Shown one piece after another: positions 1 to 9,665 of a DNA stretch of 64,000 bases; within the stretch, counting starts at the first letter, position 1, and each line of letters opens with the position of its first letter. The stretch lies in the NCBI RefSeq assembly GCF_017916325.1, contig NC_090146.1:315001-379000 (forward strand), written 5' to 3'. The notes below the pieces were generated by a model that was not told the origin of the DNA, did no database searches, and saw only the letters and a list, made by a program, of their open reading frames with translations. Position numbers and translations under genes: made by a program. This DNA comes from Leishmania martiniquensis (Eukaryota > Euglenozoa > Kinetoplastea > Trypanosomatida > Trypanosomatidae).

Positions 1-2
1 GG

Positions 3-1841
3 GAGGTAGTGAGTGAAGATGCTGGAGTCGCTGCACCGATGGCTGATGGGGATCGGTGTGAAGTACCATTGCCGGCGAAGACGGCAGCGTTAGCTGACCT
101 GACGCAGGCCGCTTCAGCTGCTGCTCCTTTCTCTTCAACTGGCTTTGTAAGGGCTTTGGAAGTGACCCCCAAGTTCGTCAATTCTACACCGCACACAGGA
201 CGATGGTCGTCGACGACGCCGTCCTCGGCATCTGCCACTTCCTCCGACTCTGAGACTCCGGGGCGATTTCGGCAGCAGCAGCGAACTCAGTGCAAGCAGA
301 CGGCAGAGGAGAGTGGAAACCATTCAGGCCTTTCCATGGCGAAAGTCCGCGCATCGACCACTCCCATGCAAGACGCGGTGGCGGAGGCGGCTGCGGCGTT
401 GCCGGCTTCAGCGGCACAGCTGCTGCAGTCTGCGGATGAAGTGACGATCGTGCCTGCCGCCACACCCACGGAGGACGATGCGCCGTCGCTACTGGAGATG
501 CGGGCGATCGGCCATGCCACAGTTTCCCCAAGTCGCGAGGTGCTCGTGGAAGCGGAGGTTGTTGAATTCGCTGCCAAAGCCGCGAGCACCAACCCACCGA
601 GAGCGAGACAGATGGGCTTTCATGCCCACGACGTGGCCCCTCTCGGCGCTCGGTCGCACGAGTTTCCGCTGCTGCAGCTGCCTGAGAGGCATCTCAGCGC
701 GCTTGAAGATCTAACGGGGCAGCACCCTCCGCCCGGCAGCAGTTTATCCGCTCCGCCTCTCTCTACCATCCGCACGCCTAGTGTGCGCCGGACCCCGTCA
801 TCATCGATGCCGCCATCATCGCATTGGCAGCACGCAGGCGAGGCGCCGGAGGCGACGCAGGGCGTGGAGGCGCGTGCTCGTGATGTTGCTGGTGACAGTT
901 TCCGTCTTGGGGCAGGTAGGGCGGGCGAATACCAAGAGCAGGCACAGCATGTGAGAGGCGTACCTGCCGACGGTGGTGGCGCATTAGGTGCCGCCCTCGA
1001 CACTCCGTCTCTGTCGGTACCACCGCAACAGCAGCTGTGGGCCAACCAAGCACCTCCTTCTTCCCACGCTGTCATGGAATCTAGTGAGGACGGGGCAGCG
1101 CCGACAGCAAGCGAACACCTGCCCCAGTCGCCAGAAGCGACGACGCCGCGCTCGTATCACGCCGAAGAAGTCCCTGCGTGCTGTGCGGCGCCGCCTGCTC
1201 CATCGACGGCAACCCCCGCAATAACCTTCGCACCTTCCTACTCGCCGCTGCCAGCGAGATTTGCAGAGTATGGGGCACCAGCTCGAGTCGGGACTGAAGA
1301 GGGGGTGTCCTCCTCCACCTTAGCCTCCGCACCGTGCGCGGCGGCTGTTGGGCTGCAGCACTGCTCCACAGCGACAGCATCTAAAACGGCGAACACCGTC
1401 GTCTCGACGCCGTTCACCAACTTCCTGAAGGCGTACGCGATCCGCGTGCTCGATACGCATGGTGAAGTGGGCGGCAGCGAGAGCGGGCAGCTGCGCAACG
1501 GCACAGCGACGAGCATGCGCGGGTATGCGGCGAAGACGGGGGAGCCTTTACAGGGAGGAGAGGAACTCGCTTGGGTCCTCGGCTTTTACCGTGAAAAGCC
1601 GCTGGCACGCATCATGGAAGCGACAGCGGCTCAGCGGCGCTGCTGTGCCGCATGGAAGGCGGCCGTCACATTCAACACGGCCTCTGCCGCATCACCGTCC
1701 GCGAACGACATGCTGGTGCGCAAGCTGAAGGCATCTGCGTCTACGACCGTCTTTGAGGAGCTGCGCGTCGAGGAGCTTGTGTCGCTGCTGTCTATTCTGC
1801 AGAATCCGCCCTCGGTGAGAGAGGGGCGCACACCGGGATGA
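3..1841 (+). CDS. hypothetical protein, 5'-partial (C-terminal ~613 residues)
   Basis: The reading frame is open from the first bases of the window with no upstream in-frame stop, so this is the 3' part of a longer gene; the GTG at 9 is not a credible start. It ends at TGA 1839-1841. The visible protein is mostly Ala/Ser/Pro/Thr-rich low complexity, typical of large trypanosomatid orphan proteins. The last 150 residues are better ordered: a stretch beginning FTNFLKAYAIRVLDTHGE, then AWVLGFYREKPLARIMEA and a helical tail EELRVEELVSLLSIL. I recognise no domain. It is accepted as coding because of its length, its GC-rich third positions and its position at the head of a run of same-strand genes. 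Function unknown. Confidence 0.75.
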   Translation, partial: EVVSEDAGVAAPMADGDRCEVPLPAKTAALADLTQAASAAAPFSSTGFVRALEVTPKFVNSTPHTGRWSSTTPSSASATSSDSETPGRFRQQQRTQCKQTAEESGNHSGLSMAKVRASTTPMQDAVAEAAAALPASAAQLLQSADEVTIVPAATPTEDDAPSLLEMRAIGHATVSPSREVLVEAEVVEFAAKAASTNPPRARQMGFHAHDVAPLGARSHEFPLLQLPERHLSALEDLTGQHPPPGSSLSAPPLSTIRTPSVRRTPSSSMPPSSHWQHAGEAPEATQGVEARARDVAGDSFRLGAGRAGEYQEQAQHVRGVPADGGGALGAALDTPSLSVPPQQQLWANQAPPSSHAVMESSEDGAAPTASEHLPQSPEATTPRSYHAEEVPACCAAPPAPSTATPAITFAPSYSPLPARFAEYGAPARVGTEEGVSSSTLASAPCAAAVGLQHCSTATASKTANTVVSTPFTNFLKAYAIRVLDTHGEVGGSESGQLRNGTATSMRGYAAKTGEPLQGGEELAWVLGFYREKPLARIMEATAAQRRCCAAWKAAVTFNTASAASPSANDMLVRKLKASASTTVFEELRVEELVSLLSILQNPPSVREGRTPG

Positions 1842-2738
1842 CGGGGTGCGTATGCATGACGACAGCGTACCCCCTCCCCCCCTTCCCCTCTGCCCCCTCT
1901 CTCTGAGCACCCTTTCTTCCACTGAACGGGAGGTATTGTGCCTGCTCGCCGCTGCACAGACGCTGCCCGAGATGCGGTGCATCCGCGCTGCCGGCGCTTT
2001 CCCTTTTCTTTTCCCCCTTCTCTGCCCCCCTCTCCCCTTTTCCGTTGCTGTGGACCCTTTCCGGGGGCTTCTCGTGCCGGACACATGCGTGGCGCGGACT
2101 TGTCCAGCAAGCAGGGGATGAGCGCACACGTGAGAACTGTGCGAGCGCACGAGCAGCCGTTCAACGCACAGGTCAACGAGAAATAAATAAGGGCGCGCCA
2201 GCCGACTGCATGCGCCCGCATTGGCTATGCCGCGCTCCCTCTCTTAATGGCTGCGTACGTGATCCTCTTCACAGAGCGGGAAAAAAGGGAAGTGCGCGTT
2301 GTGTGGCGTGTGTGTGTGGGTGTGGGTGGGGGAGGAGGAGGCGGTGCGACAGAGAGTGATACGGCGCACTCGATGCCATATGCCCCTTTTCCTCCCCTCT
2401 ATGTCTTCAATGTTTTCCCTCCCATGCTCGGCGCAACGCTGCAGCAGGGCCACCGGGCCCTGCTGCGTGCCGCCGCCTCTTACTTCCTCTCTTTTCGACA
2501 GGCCTATGGATGCGATATTATTCGCGCCAGTGAACGATGCTCTCTGTACGCATTAGCTACAGAACTGTGCTCTACTTCACCTCAAACCTCTTCTGCTTTC
2601 ACCTTGCAGGCTCAACACTTATACTCCGCATACGCGACTGCTGCCCCTAACTTCTGTGCAACACCGCCACGCAGCTTCACCGGCATCACCATAGCGCCAT
2701 TAGCTGCCGTTGCGAGAGGAGAGCTGCACCGGCGCACG
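1842..2738 (+). other. intergenic spacer / UTRs
   Basis: No gene seen. The spacer carries C/T tracts at about 1867-1922 and 2000-2044 and a TG-rich run near 2305-2340. An ATG-initiated ORF does start at 2247 in frame with the next gene, but its first 160 residues translate microsatellite and pyrimidine tracts and lie mostly before the likely splice acceptor at 2608-2609. Confidence 0.7.
2582..2609 (+). promoter_or_regulatory. candidate spliced-leader acceptor
   Basis: A pyrimidine-rich stretch (cctc ttctgctttc accttgcag) ends at AG 2608-2609. No ATG occurs between this AG and 2739, so it supports 2739 as the start of the next gene. In trypanosomatids a pyrimidine tract followed by the first AG normally marks trans-splicing. 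Confidence 0.5.
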
Positions 2739-4061
2739 ATGAACACGCCTGTCGACGATGCGGTCAGTGTGGCACGCTCGTTACCCCCGCACGGGCCAGC
2801 CAACATGATGTCCATCTACATGACACGCTACGACTACGACTACAACCGCGACCCGGGCATGAAAGGCAGTGGGAGCGGCTTCGCGCGGGGCGTAAGTGGT
2901 GACGTGCGAAACCGGCCCGTCTTCGCCTACGGCGTCGACGCAGGCGGCCGTGATGACCGCACGATCTATCAAGTAGACTACACAGTCAAGGACCGCTCGG
3001 CCAAGAATATGGCTCGGCTGGCCGCCACAGTGACAGGCGCAGCTGCCACTGCAGCTACTGTAAAGAATGGCTACGCAGGGAAAGGCACGGCCTACCAGCG
3101 CGACTGGTACCTTCCGGGGATCTCCGCTCACATTGTCTTCGCGGACGGCAGACATCCGCACACAGTGTACCAGGATGACTATCAGGCGCCGCGGCCCGGT
3201 GCCGGTGGCCCCAGGAACGCCGCAGTGTGCTACGCAGGAGCCGCCGCCACGGCCTACAATGCAGATCTGCTGAAGCCCAATGGGGTGATCGAGGACGACG
3301 GCGCCGACCTTGCGCCGAAGATTACGTCAAAGGAATCGCTGTGGCCACGGAGGCACAAAAGCCCCAACGCGACGTGGACGCCGATCTTCGAGAACACCGC
3401 TGACCACCGCCGCACGTGGAACGATTGCGTGCCTGGTGATGGTGTGGTGGGCACATACAGTTGCACCTCGTGGGATTACGGCGACACAAGCAAGGCTCAC
3501 CCCTCGCAGTTGCCGCTGAGCCTCGCACGCAGCATCGAAGCCCACGGCCTGGACGTCAACGCGAACCCCAACAAGGCGGCGCTGCTGCGCCGGCTCGCCG
3601 GGCCGAACGCCGCCTTGAGGTCCCTGCGCGGCTCAGCGAGTGGTACTCCACTAGACACAGGCGACCGCACGAACCCGCAGTTCTTGTCGAGGAGGGAGCA
3701 GAAGCGTTGTGCGGTTAGCTGGCGCCTTGAAAAGGAGCACTGCGTCACGATGTCCATTTACAAGAGCGACTTCATTGATCAGGGGCTGCTGTCAGAGCTA
3801 CCGGGCAACCCAGGAGGACCGGCGGACGTGCGCGACACCCACAGCAGCCCCTTGGCTACTGCGGGGGAGATGATCGCCGGCCAGCTGACGAACACGACAC
3901 GCGAGTTGGGGTTGCTGCGCAACGCGCACGGCACCCTCAAGGCCGGCGAGGCGCATCCCTCTTCGCGGGTACGCACCGGCGTACTCTCGGCGATGCGCGC
4001 GATGGAGAAGGCGGCCTCGATCGACAAGGCCGACCCGCACCGCCACAAGCTTCGGACGTAG
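2739..4061 (+). CDS. protein with repeated Y-x-x-D-aromatic motifs, possible axonemal/microtubule-associated
   Basis: A 440-residue protein if started at ATG 2739; in-frame ATGs at 2805 and 2808 are alternatives. Its striking feature is a recurring short motif, [ST]-x-Y-x-x-D-[YWF/L]: SIYMTRYDYDY, TIYQVDY, TAYQRDWY, TVYQDDY, TAYNADL and, near the C-terminus, SIYKSDF. The repeats are separated by variable Gly/Pro/Arg-rich linkers. Similar tyrosine/aspartate repeats occur in ciliary microtubule-binding and microtubule inner proteins, so a flagellar axoneme role is a reasonable guess but is inference only. There is no signal peptide and no membrane segment. The region 3560-3640 (NKAALLRRLAGPNAALRSL) looks helical. 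Otherwise an orphan. Coding status is strong from length, composition and the repeated motif. Confidence 0.8.
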   Translation: MNTPVDDAVSVARSLPPHGPANMMSIYMTRYDYDYNRDPGMKGSGSGFARGVSGDVRNRPVFAYGVDAGGRDDRTIYQVDYTVKDRSAKNMARLAATVTGAAATAATVKNGYAGKGTAYQRDWYLPGISAHIVFADGRHPHTVYQDDYQAPRPGAGGPRNAAVCYAGAAATAYNADLLKPNGVIEDDGADLAPKITSKESLWPRRHKSPNATWTPIFENTADHRRTWNDCVPGDGVVGTYSCTSWDYGDTSKAHPSQLPLSLARSIEAHGLDVNANPNKAALLRRLAGPNAALRSLRGSASGTPLDTGDRTNPQFLSRREQKRCAVSWRLEKEHCVTMSIYKSDFIDQGLLSELPGNPGGPADVRDTHSSPLATAGEMIAGQLTNTTRELGLLRNAHGTLKAGEAHPSSRVRTGVLSAMRAMEKAASIDKADPHRHKLRT

Positions 4062-6076
4062 TTGCAGTCGCGCTTACTTGAGTCATCTTACCCTTCTTGT
4101 TCCGCACCGCTGCCACCGACCTCGTGCCCTGCCGTGGCGCTGCGTACGTGAGCGTACATGTGTGTACGCGCGCGAGTAGGCAATACGACTTCAGCGACTG
4201 CTGTCCATGTAAAGTCGTTGGCCGTCTTGTCACGGTGGCGTGCGCATGGGCATGTGTGTGCCTGCGACGTCCCGGCCGCTTCACCGCTGTCTCTATTCTT
4301 GTTGCGAGCCCCCGCCTCATCCCTCGCGCCCTCTCTGTTCATGGGTCTCCGCCGTCTCCTCCTGGTCGTTTTCGCCCCTTTGTTGGTGTACGTTGGCCCT
4401 TCTCTCTCACCCGCTTTCATGTACACTAACATGCGAGAGAAGGCTCACACACGTACCCGTTCACGAGAAAAGAGGTCATGGGCACACCACGCGGAGGAGA
4501 GCACGCTCAGCCCGATACGGGGGTGGGGCCGTCACGCGCATCCCCTGCGGCAGCGCACGAGCTCCTCCCTTTTTTTTTTAATGTCGCTTCCCTCTTGTAC
4601 AGTTTTGCTTTAGATGTCTCTGCGTTGTATACGCTCTTCACTGGCCTTCTTCCTCATTTCCTTTCCCTCAATGGAGCCCACCTTTCGCCTCTCTTGACAT
4701 CACTGCTGTGCGCGCCTCAAGGTGCCTAAGCATGTGCGCGGTGACAGCCTCTGTCGTTCCGCGACGTGCGGCACCACAATGCCGCTTGGAGCTCTTGTCT
4801 TCTTCCTTCACCCGCCCCCCTTTGCCGGAAGCCGCAGGACAATCAGCGGGAAGGTGCGGCCCTCCCTTCTGTACCCCCCTGGATCGCCTTCTTTTTTTTC
4901 TCTCTTGAAGTGTTCAAGCAGTTCGGGCACGGCGCATGCGAGGGCGCGGTGGAGAGGAGAAGGGAGGCAGAGTTGGAGGGGGCAGCGTGCGCTGGCCGAT
5001 CAGCAAAGGCTGCGTGCACGTGCTGAAGAGCGAGGAAATGTGAGGAAGGGAGGGAGACGTACACGCGCAGGCTCACCACATATGCGCTCGCCACACGCCC
5101 TCCGATTTCTTTTTAGTGGGAGCGTTAGCTGCTGCCTGTGTCCATCGCTGCGAGCAGCGCCCCAATACATATATATATACTTCGCTTCATCCGCTGTTCT
5201 TGGTACTACCGAGGGAAAGCAGCGACATCCTATGCGCGAAAAAAAAGGTGGTCAAATTTCGGGGGACGCCAAGAAGCCGGCGTGCTCACGGTACGGTGCA
5301 GCCAATAGAGCTTGCGAATAGCGCTGCAGGAGGATACTTAACCCAAGGCTTCGTTTTTCCTGTCTTCGCGCTGGTGGAAGGGAGCGCTCGTGCCTTCCGT
5401 GTTGTGCGCATGAATGCTGACGCCTCGTCAGATTTCGCTCCCTCTTGTTGCACGCCGCGCTTTTACTGATTCGCTGATGTGGAGCGCGCGAATAGCTTTC
5501 CTGCGTGAACTTCACCCTCATCTCTTCCCCTCTTTCTGCCGCAGCGCCACCTGTCGCCATCTCTCGCTTCCGTTCATGAGGCCATCTGCGCCGCAGACTT
5601 TCGTCTCTGCATCCGTTCCCTTCGTCGCGTTTTGCTCTCTCTCTCTCCGTGGCCCCTTCCCCTTACTGTTCTCACCCCCCGCGTGCGGTCTTCTTTCTTT
5701 CGTTTTTCTTTTTTTCTCTCCCTTCTTCGGGCACGGCCGTGTAAAGCGGCGCCTACCATTCCCCCCCGGCTTAGGCCGGTCTGCTCCCTCCCTCTCCCTC
5801 TCCCGATTTTATTGATCGGCGCACGGCTCCTGTTTTTTTTTTTTGGCGCCCTTTTCTCCCACTCGAAGACGACCGTGTCCTCTCCCTCTACCCCTCGGCT
5901 GCCTTTCATCCACGAAGGAGGGAGTGAGGGAAGGGAAGGACGAAGAAAAAAGAAGCAGCAGACACACATTGAGTGAGTCGGGGCGCCGTCGCGGTACGTT
6001 GCTTACCCTTTCTCGCACCCGTCTCTTCCGTTTGTGCCTTTCACTCCGCCTTCCCCCTCCCCGGACGTGTGTCGCG
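4062..6076 (+). other. intergenic spacer / UTRs
   Basis: No gene supported in about 2 kb. It contains T runs (about 4567-4579, 5829-5844), a short (TA)n at 5167-5180, an A run at 5239-5246 and dense C/T tracts from 5600 to 5820 and 5875-5910. Overlapping short ORFs in several frames have the composition of translated tracts. The 5' leader of the next gene probably begins near 5950-5980. Confidence 0.65.
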
Positions 6077-6691
6077 ATGACCGCCGCTGATCAACTCCGT
6101 CACGCGGCTCAGCTGATCGAGCTGGCACGGGGCGAAGAGACCGAGGACGGCAACCCGCTTACGGCGGTACGCCATTACACAACGGCCATGGAGATAATTG
6201 CCTCAGAGGCGTCGAGGCACGCAGCGACCATATCGAACAGCGAAGCCCGCCGCTTCTTTCTATTTCAAATCCGATCGAAGCTGGAGATGTACTACGAACG
6301 CGCCGAGCTGCTTCTACAAGTCGCCAACGGATCAGGACTGCTCGACAAGCCCAGCCCGAGCAGCGGCGACGCCTCGGCGTTCCAAACGGGCTACCCACCC
6401 GCGCTCTTCGCGGCAACAATGGCGAACGAGAGGGACAGCAGCAGCAAGAATGGAGCTGCCATGCTGGGCGCAGGTGGTGACGGTAGTGTGCTTGGCATAC
6501 CGCTTCAGCCTCAACAGACGAATCCTCCCGCACCCCTCGCTTCAACGCAGTTCGGCTATGCCGACACCAGGGAGCCGCCGATAAGCTGCTATCTGAAAAA
6601 TGATGACGGCACTGTGGCGCCGCCGTCGGAGACGCCGGAGCTGGACCTCGACGAGCTCTTGAAGAACCTTGGCGCACCACCAGAGCCCTAG
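6077..6691 (+). CDS. MIT-domain-like small protein
   Basis: A 204-residue protein from ATG 6077, the first ATG in the frame. Residues about 5-80 read as three helices in the pattern of a microtubule-interacting-and-trafficking (MIT) domain: an Ala/Leu helix (AAQLIELARGEE), a second helix with the characteristic A-x-x-x-Y-x-x-A pattern (TAVRHYTTAMEIIAS) and a third ending KLEMYYERAELLLQVA, matching the family's K-x-x-x-Y-x-x-R-A-E-x-L signature. MIT domains bind ESCRT-III tails in endosomal sorting and cytokinesis. The rest is a Ser/Gly/Pro-rich linker and a short acidic C-terminus (LDLDELLKNLGAPPEP). No AAA ATPase or protease domain follows, so this is not VPS4 or a MIT-calpain. The exact partner is unknown. 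Confidence 0.7.
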   Translation: MTAADQLRHAAQLIELARGEETEDGNPLTAVRHYTTAMEIIASEASRHAATISNSEARRFFLFQIRSKLEMYYERAELLLQVANGSGLLDKPSPSSGDASAFQTGYPPALFAATMANERDSSSKNGAAMLGAGGDGSVLGIPLQPQQTNPPAPLASTQFGYADTREPPISCYLKNDDGTVAPPSETPELDLDELLKNLGAPPEP

Positions 6692-7936
6692 AGACTTCGT
6701 ACGTTGAGGAGGAGGAGGGGGATGATGGGAGAGGCGGGCGTATGTGTGCGTGTGTGTCCTTGTGTGTGCAGGAGGATGTGCGACAATCCTTCTCGAAGCG
6801 GTTTTGTTTGGCTGACTTCTCCTCTCTTTTTCATCTTTGGAGCTTTGGGGGGGGTCTTGTGGGCCTGCGAGGAGAGCGCGCGTACACATACAGAGACGGA
6901 GAAGTGTTGATGTATGTATGGAAGGATGTGCTTGTGTAGGTGTGTGTGTGCGTGTGTCCCGGAATAGGGAAGCATTCCTCCGCACCTTTGCCTCTTCTCT
7001 CACCTTTCGTATGCCTTAGTCGATAGCTCCCTTCGCTTCTCGCGCTCCCACGCTGTCAGGCTCACTATGGGGAGGGCCTCTCTCTCTCTCGGTATCACCA
7101 GTGCTCGCATCCGCCCGCGCACTCGCCCCTCCTCTGCTTGCACGCATCTCCGGGTGTTTCTGTCCTTCGAGCGAGTTCACGTATTGCCCCGCCCCAACCC
7201 CACTGAATGCTGCGGAGCCGTAAGAGACGTCGCTCTCTGTGTGCTCCTTTTTTTTTACCACCGATGACCGCAGGGCAGCCCTGATCGGCTTGGACGGATC
7301 GCGGCTGAGGAGGCGTGCATGACGTTGCCGGCGTGTACACATCAGGGGGTAGGCCCTGAAAGGCGGAATGATCGAGCCCGATAGGTAGCGGGGTGCACAT
7401 TCGCTGCCACATCCAGCTAGGAAACACCGACGCCGAGGACTCTTCAGCGTACCGCTCATCTCAACGCGTCGTCTGTTGGAGGTAGCGTCATGCTTGCCAT
7501 GCACGCGGCCAAGGGAGAGCGGCATGTGTGGGTAGCACTCCCGCGTGTCTGCGCAGCGCACTCCCGCTGTGTAGGCTAGATGTGGCGCTCTCTTCTTACG
7601 AAGAACGTGCCCGTGCGAGGGACGGCGTCACAGCCGTCTTCCTTACCCCATCCTTCACCGGGGGACTTGCCACTTGCCTTCGTCCCACTGCCTTCCTCGT
7701 AGGGGGCCGTGAGCATACGTAGGGACGCGCATAAGGGGGGAAGGGGAAGGGGAGGGAAGGCGCTCGCGGTGCGCTCTGTGCCCCCCCCTCCCCCTCCCCC
7801 GCCCTCGCCAGAACTGACGCGGCAAACGAACAGAAAAGAGCCGTGTCTTCCTACTCGCATCCTTCTCATACCCCCCCTCTCCCTCTATCTCCCTCTTCGC
7901 ACGTCCACAGTTTTTCATCTTCCGCCGCCTGCAACC
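6692..7936 (+). other. intergenic spacer / UTRs
   Basis: No gene supported. G-rich and TG-rich runs lie at 6705-6770 and 6925-6960, a T run at 7250-7257, and C/T blocks at 7770-7805 and 7870-7900. The right end is the 5' leader of the first eS21 copy. Confidence 0.65.
7862..7910 (+). promoter_or_regulatory. candidate spliced-leader acceptor of eS21 copy 1
   Basis: A nearly continuous C/T tract ends in acgtccacag, with AG at 7909-7910, only 26 bases before the eS21 start codon. This would give a very short 5' UTR, usual for trypanosomatid ribosomal-protein genes. Confidence 0.65.
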
Positions 7937-8401
7937 ATGGCCACCATTGGCATGTTCAACGTCGAGGGCGATAACGTCGACCTCTACATCCCGCGCAAGT
8001 GCCATGCGACCAACACGCTGATTGAGGCGCACGACCACGCTGCCGTGCAGATCTCGATCGCGAACGTTGGCTCGAACGGCGTGATCAACGGCACGACGAC
8101 GACACTGTGCATTGCTGGCTACCTGCGCTCGCAGGGCGAGTCAGACCACGCGATCAACCACATCGCGATCGACCGCGGCATCGTGCGCATCAAGACCGGC
8201 AAGCCGAAGCGTGTGTCCAAGTCGAAGTCGAAGAAGCCCGCCGCGAAGGGTGCCGCCGCTGGCGCTGCTGCGCAGAAGGGCCAGAAGGCTCAGAAGGGCG
8301 CCCGGCCACCGGCGCAGAAGGGTGCGCGGCCACCGGCGCAGAGGGGTGCCCGGCCACCGGCGCAGAAGGGTGCCGCGCCGGCTCGCAAGAACCGCGCCTA
8401 G
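7937..8401 (+). CDS. RPS21: 40S ribosomal protein eS21, copy 1
   Basis: A 154-residue protein. Residues 1-85 match the compact eS21 fold: MFNVEGDNVDLYIPRKCHAT, then ATNTLIEAHDHAAVQISIANV, TLCIAGYLRSQGESDHAINH and the IDRGIV ending, in the same order as in eukaryotic eS21. The family is normally about 80-90 residues. Here an extra tail of about 65 residues is Lys/Ala/Pro-rich, beginning with a Lys/Ser stretch (VSKSKSKKPAAKG) and ending in four imperfect copies of an 8-residue unit, QKGARPPA, encoded by a 24-bp repeat. Basic tails are common in kinetoplastid ribosomal proteins. The protein is identical to copy 2 at 9666-10130. It is a small-subunit structural protein. Confidence 0.95.
   Translation: MATIGMFNVEGDNVDLYIPRKCHATNTLIEAHDHAAVQISIANVGSNGVINGTTTTLCIAGYLRSQGESDHAINHIAIDRGIVRIKTGKPKRVSKSKSKKPAAKGAAAGAAAQKGQKAQKGARPPAQKGARPPAQRGARPPAQKGAAPARKNRA
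8272..8386 (+). repeat. 24-bp coding repeat in eS21 copy 1 tail
   Basis: Units of the form cagaagggtgcgcggccaccggcg recur with small changes, encoding QKGARPPA, QKGARPPA, QRGARPPA and a degenerate last unit. The same array is present in copy 2 (about 10001-10115). Confidence 0.8.
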
Positions 8402-9665
8402 GTTACCTGCACAGGAAGAGGTGCACCATAGCTGTGATGCAGACAAATCAGTCGCGCGTAGGCAGCAGTGTGCGCCCTTTCAGTGGTTACCGGTCGCGTG
8501 GCGTGGGGCTGCCGCTGGAGGAGAGGCTAAGGAGACGCTCGGGGACGCTGCGCGAAGGAATGGAGACGTGGAGGTGCGGGCATGTGCCGTGAGACCCCAT
8601 TCCTTACATTTTTTTCCGCGTTCCCTCGAATCGCTTTCTCCCTGCGTCTTCTTTTCCCTCACTCACTCCTCCCTCCCCCCGCATCACCTGCCTGGCGGCG
8701 CTGTGCATGAGACGTCGCCTCTGCTCGCGTCTCTCTCTCCACACAGCCTCCTTGTGCTCTTTCGCGCCTCGGCTCGACCTCCTCGTCTGGTGGAGCAGCC
8801 GCGAACGCTGCAGAGGATTGGTACGGGTGGGGGACGGCGACAAGGCTGAGGAAGCAGAAAACATTTTCGTCTTATTTTTCTTTGACCACCTTTCTTTCTC
8901 TTTCCCTCTTGCTCTCCCTTGCGGCTCACGCAATCACGGGCTCGCTGTCTTCTGCACTCTTTGCATCTCGCTCTTTCTCCCGCTCCTTTGATGCGTCAAC
9001 GGTGGAGGGATCGTGGGTGACGGGTGGGGTGGTTTCGGAGGGGGGGACGGGGGCAGTAGAGTCGTGGAGGAAGAGCCAGCGAAGCAAGCGGCTTGCGTGT
9101 GCATGTGTGTGTCTGAAAACTGGAGGAGCAAAAAGCGGGAGATGGACTCATTTCTTTGACAAGCGCAGCAACACAGCGATCGGACACAGCTCGAAACCGT
9201 TAGGCAGGGCGCGCATAGGGAGGGGGTGGGTGGGAAGGCTGCAGGTTTGACACTGACGGCGTAGCCGACACTCGCCGATTCTCCAGCGTGGACGCGAAAG
9301 CACGGGAGCTACCAAGGGCTGCAATGTTGTGCAGCGGCGTATTTACGTGCACGTGACGCTGCAGCTCCGGCACTTCCCCCCTCCCCCAACAACGCACGCG
9401 CACATGACTCCACACAGGCTCACCTTGCACAAGGGCCAATCGCAGAGGAATCCTGCACCTACTCGACCTCATTTTCTTTGCCGCTTCTTTTTTTTTGCTC
9501 AACTCTCTCTGAACACTGACTTGCGACAACAACAAAATATGCACGACGCTCATCGCTGTCATTTCACTAATGATCGCATGTGCGCCCCTCCACAGTGTGC
9601 TTACACCACCACCTCTGCTCAGCTCTCCGCCCACCTCTCAGCGTTACTATCCGCCGCCTGCAACC
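8402..9665 (+). other. spacer between the two eS21 copies
   Basis: No gene seen. The spacer differs from the sequence downstream of copy 2, so the duplicated unit does not visibly include flanking UTRs. It has C/T tracts at about 8610-8690 and 8880-8925, G-rich sequence at 9000-9060, a T run at 9488-9496 and the 5' leader of copy 2. Confidence 0.65.
9612..9641 (+). promoter_or_regulatory. candidate spliced-leader acceptor of eS21 copy 2
   Basis: The pyrimidine-rich sequence ctctgctcagctctccgcccacctctcag ends at AG 9640-9641, 24 bases before the start codon, with no ATG in between. Confidence 0.55.

Noticed and set aside
2247..2738. Extending the Y-x-x-D protein upstream to ATG 2247
   Set aside because: The extra 164 codons translate TG and pyrimidine tracts and mostly precede the likely acceptor at 2608-2609.
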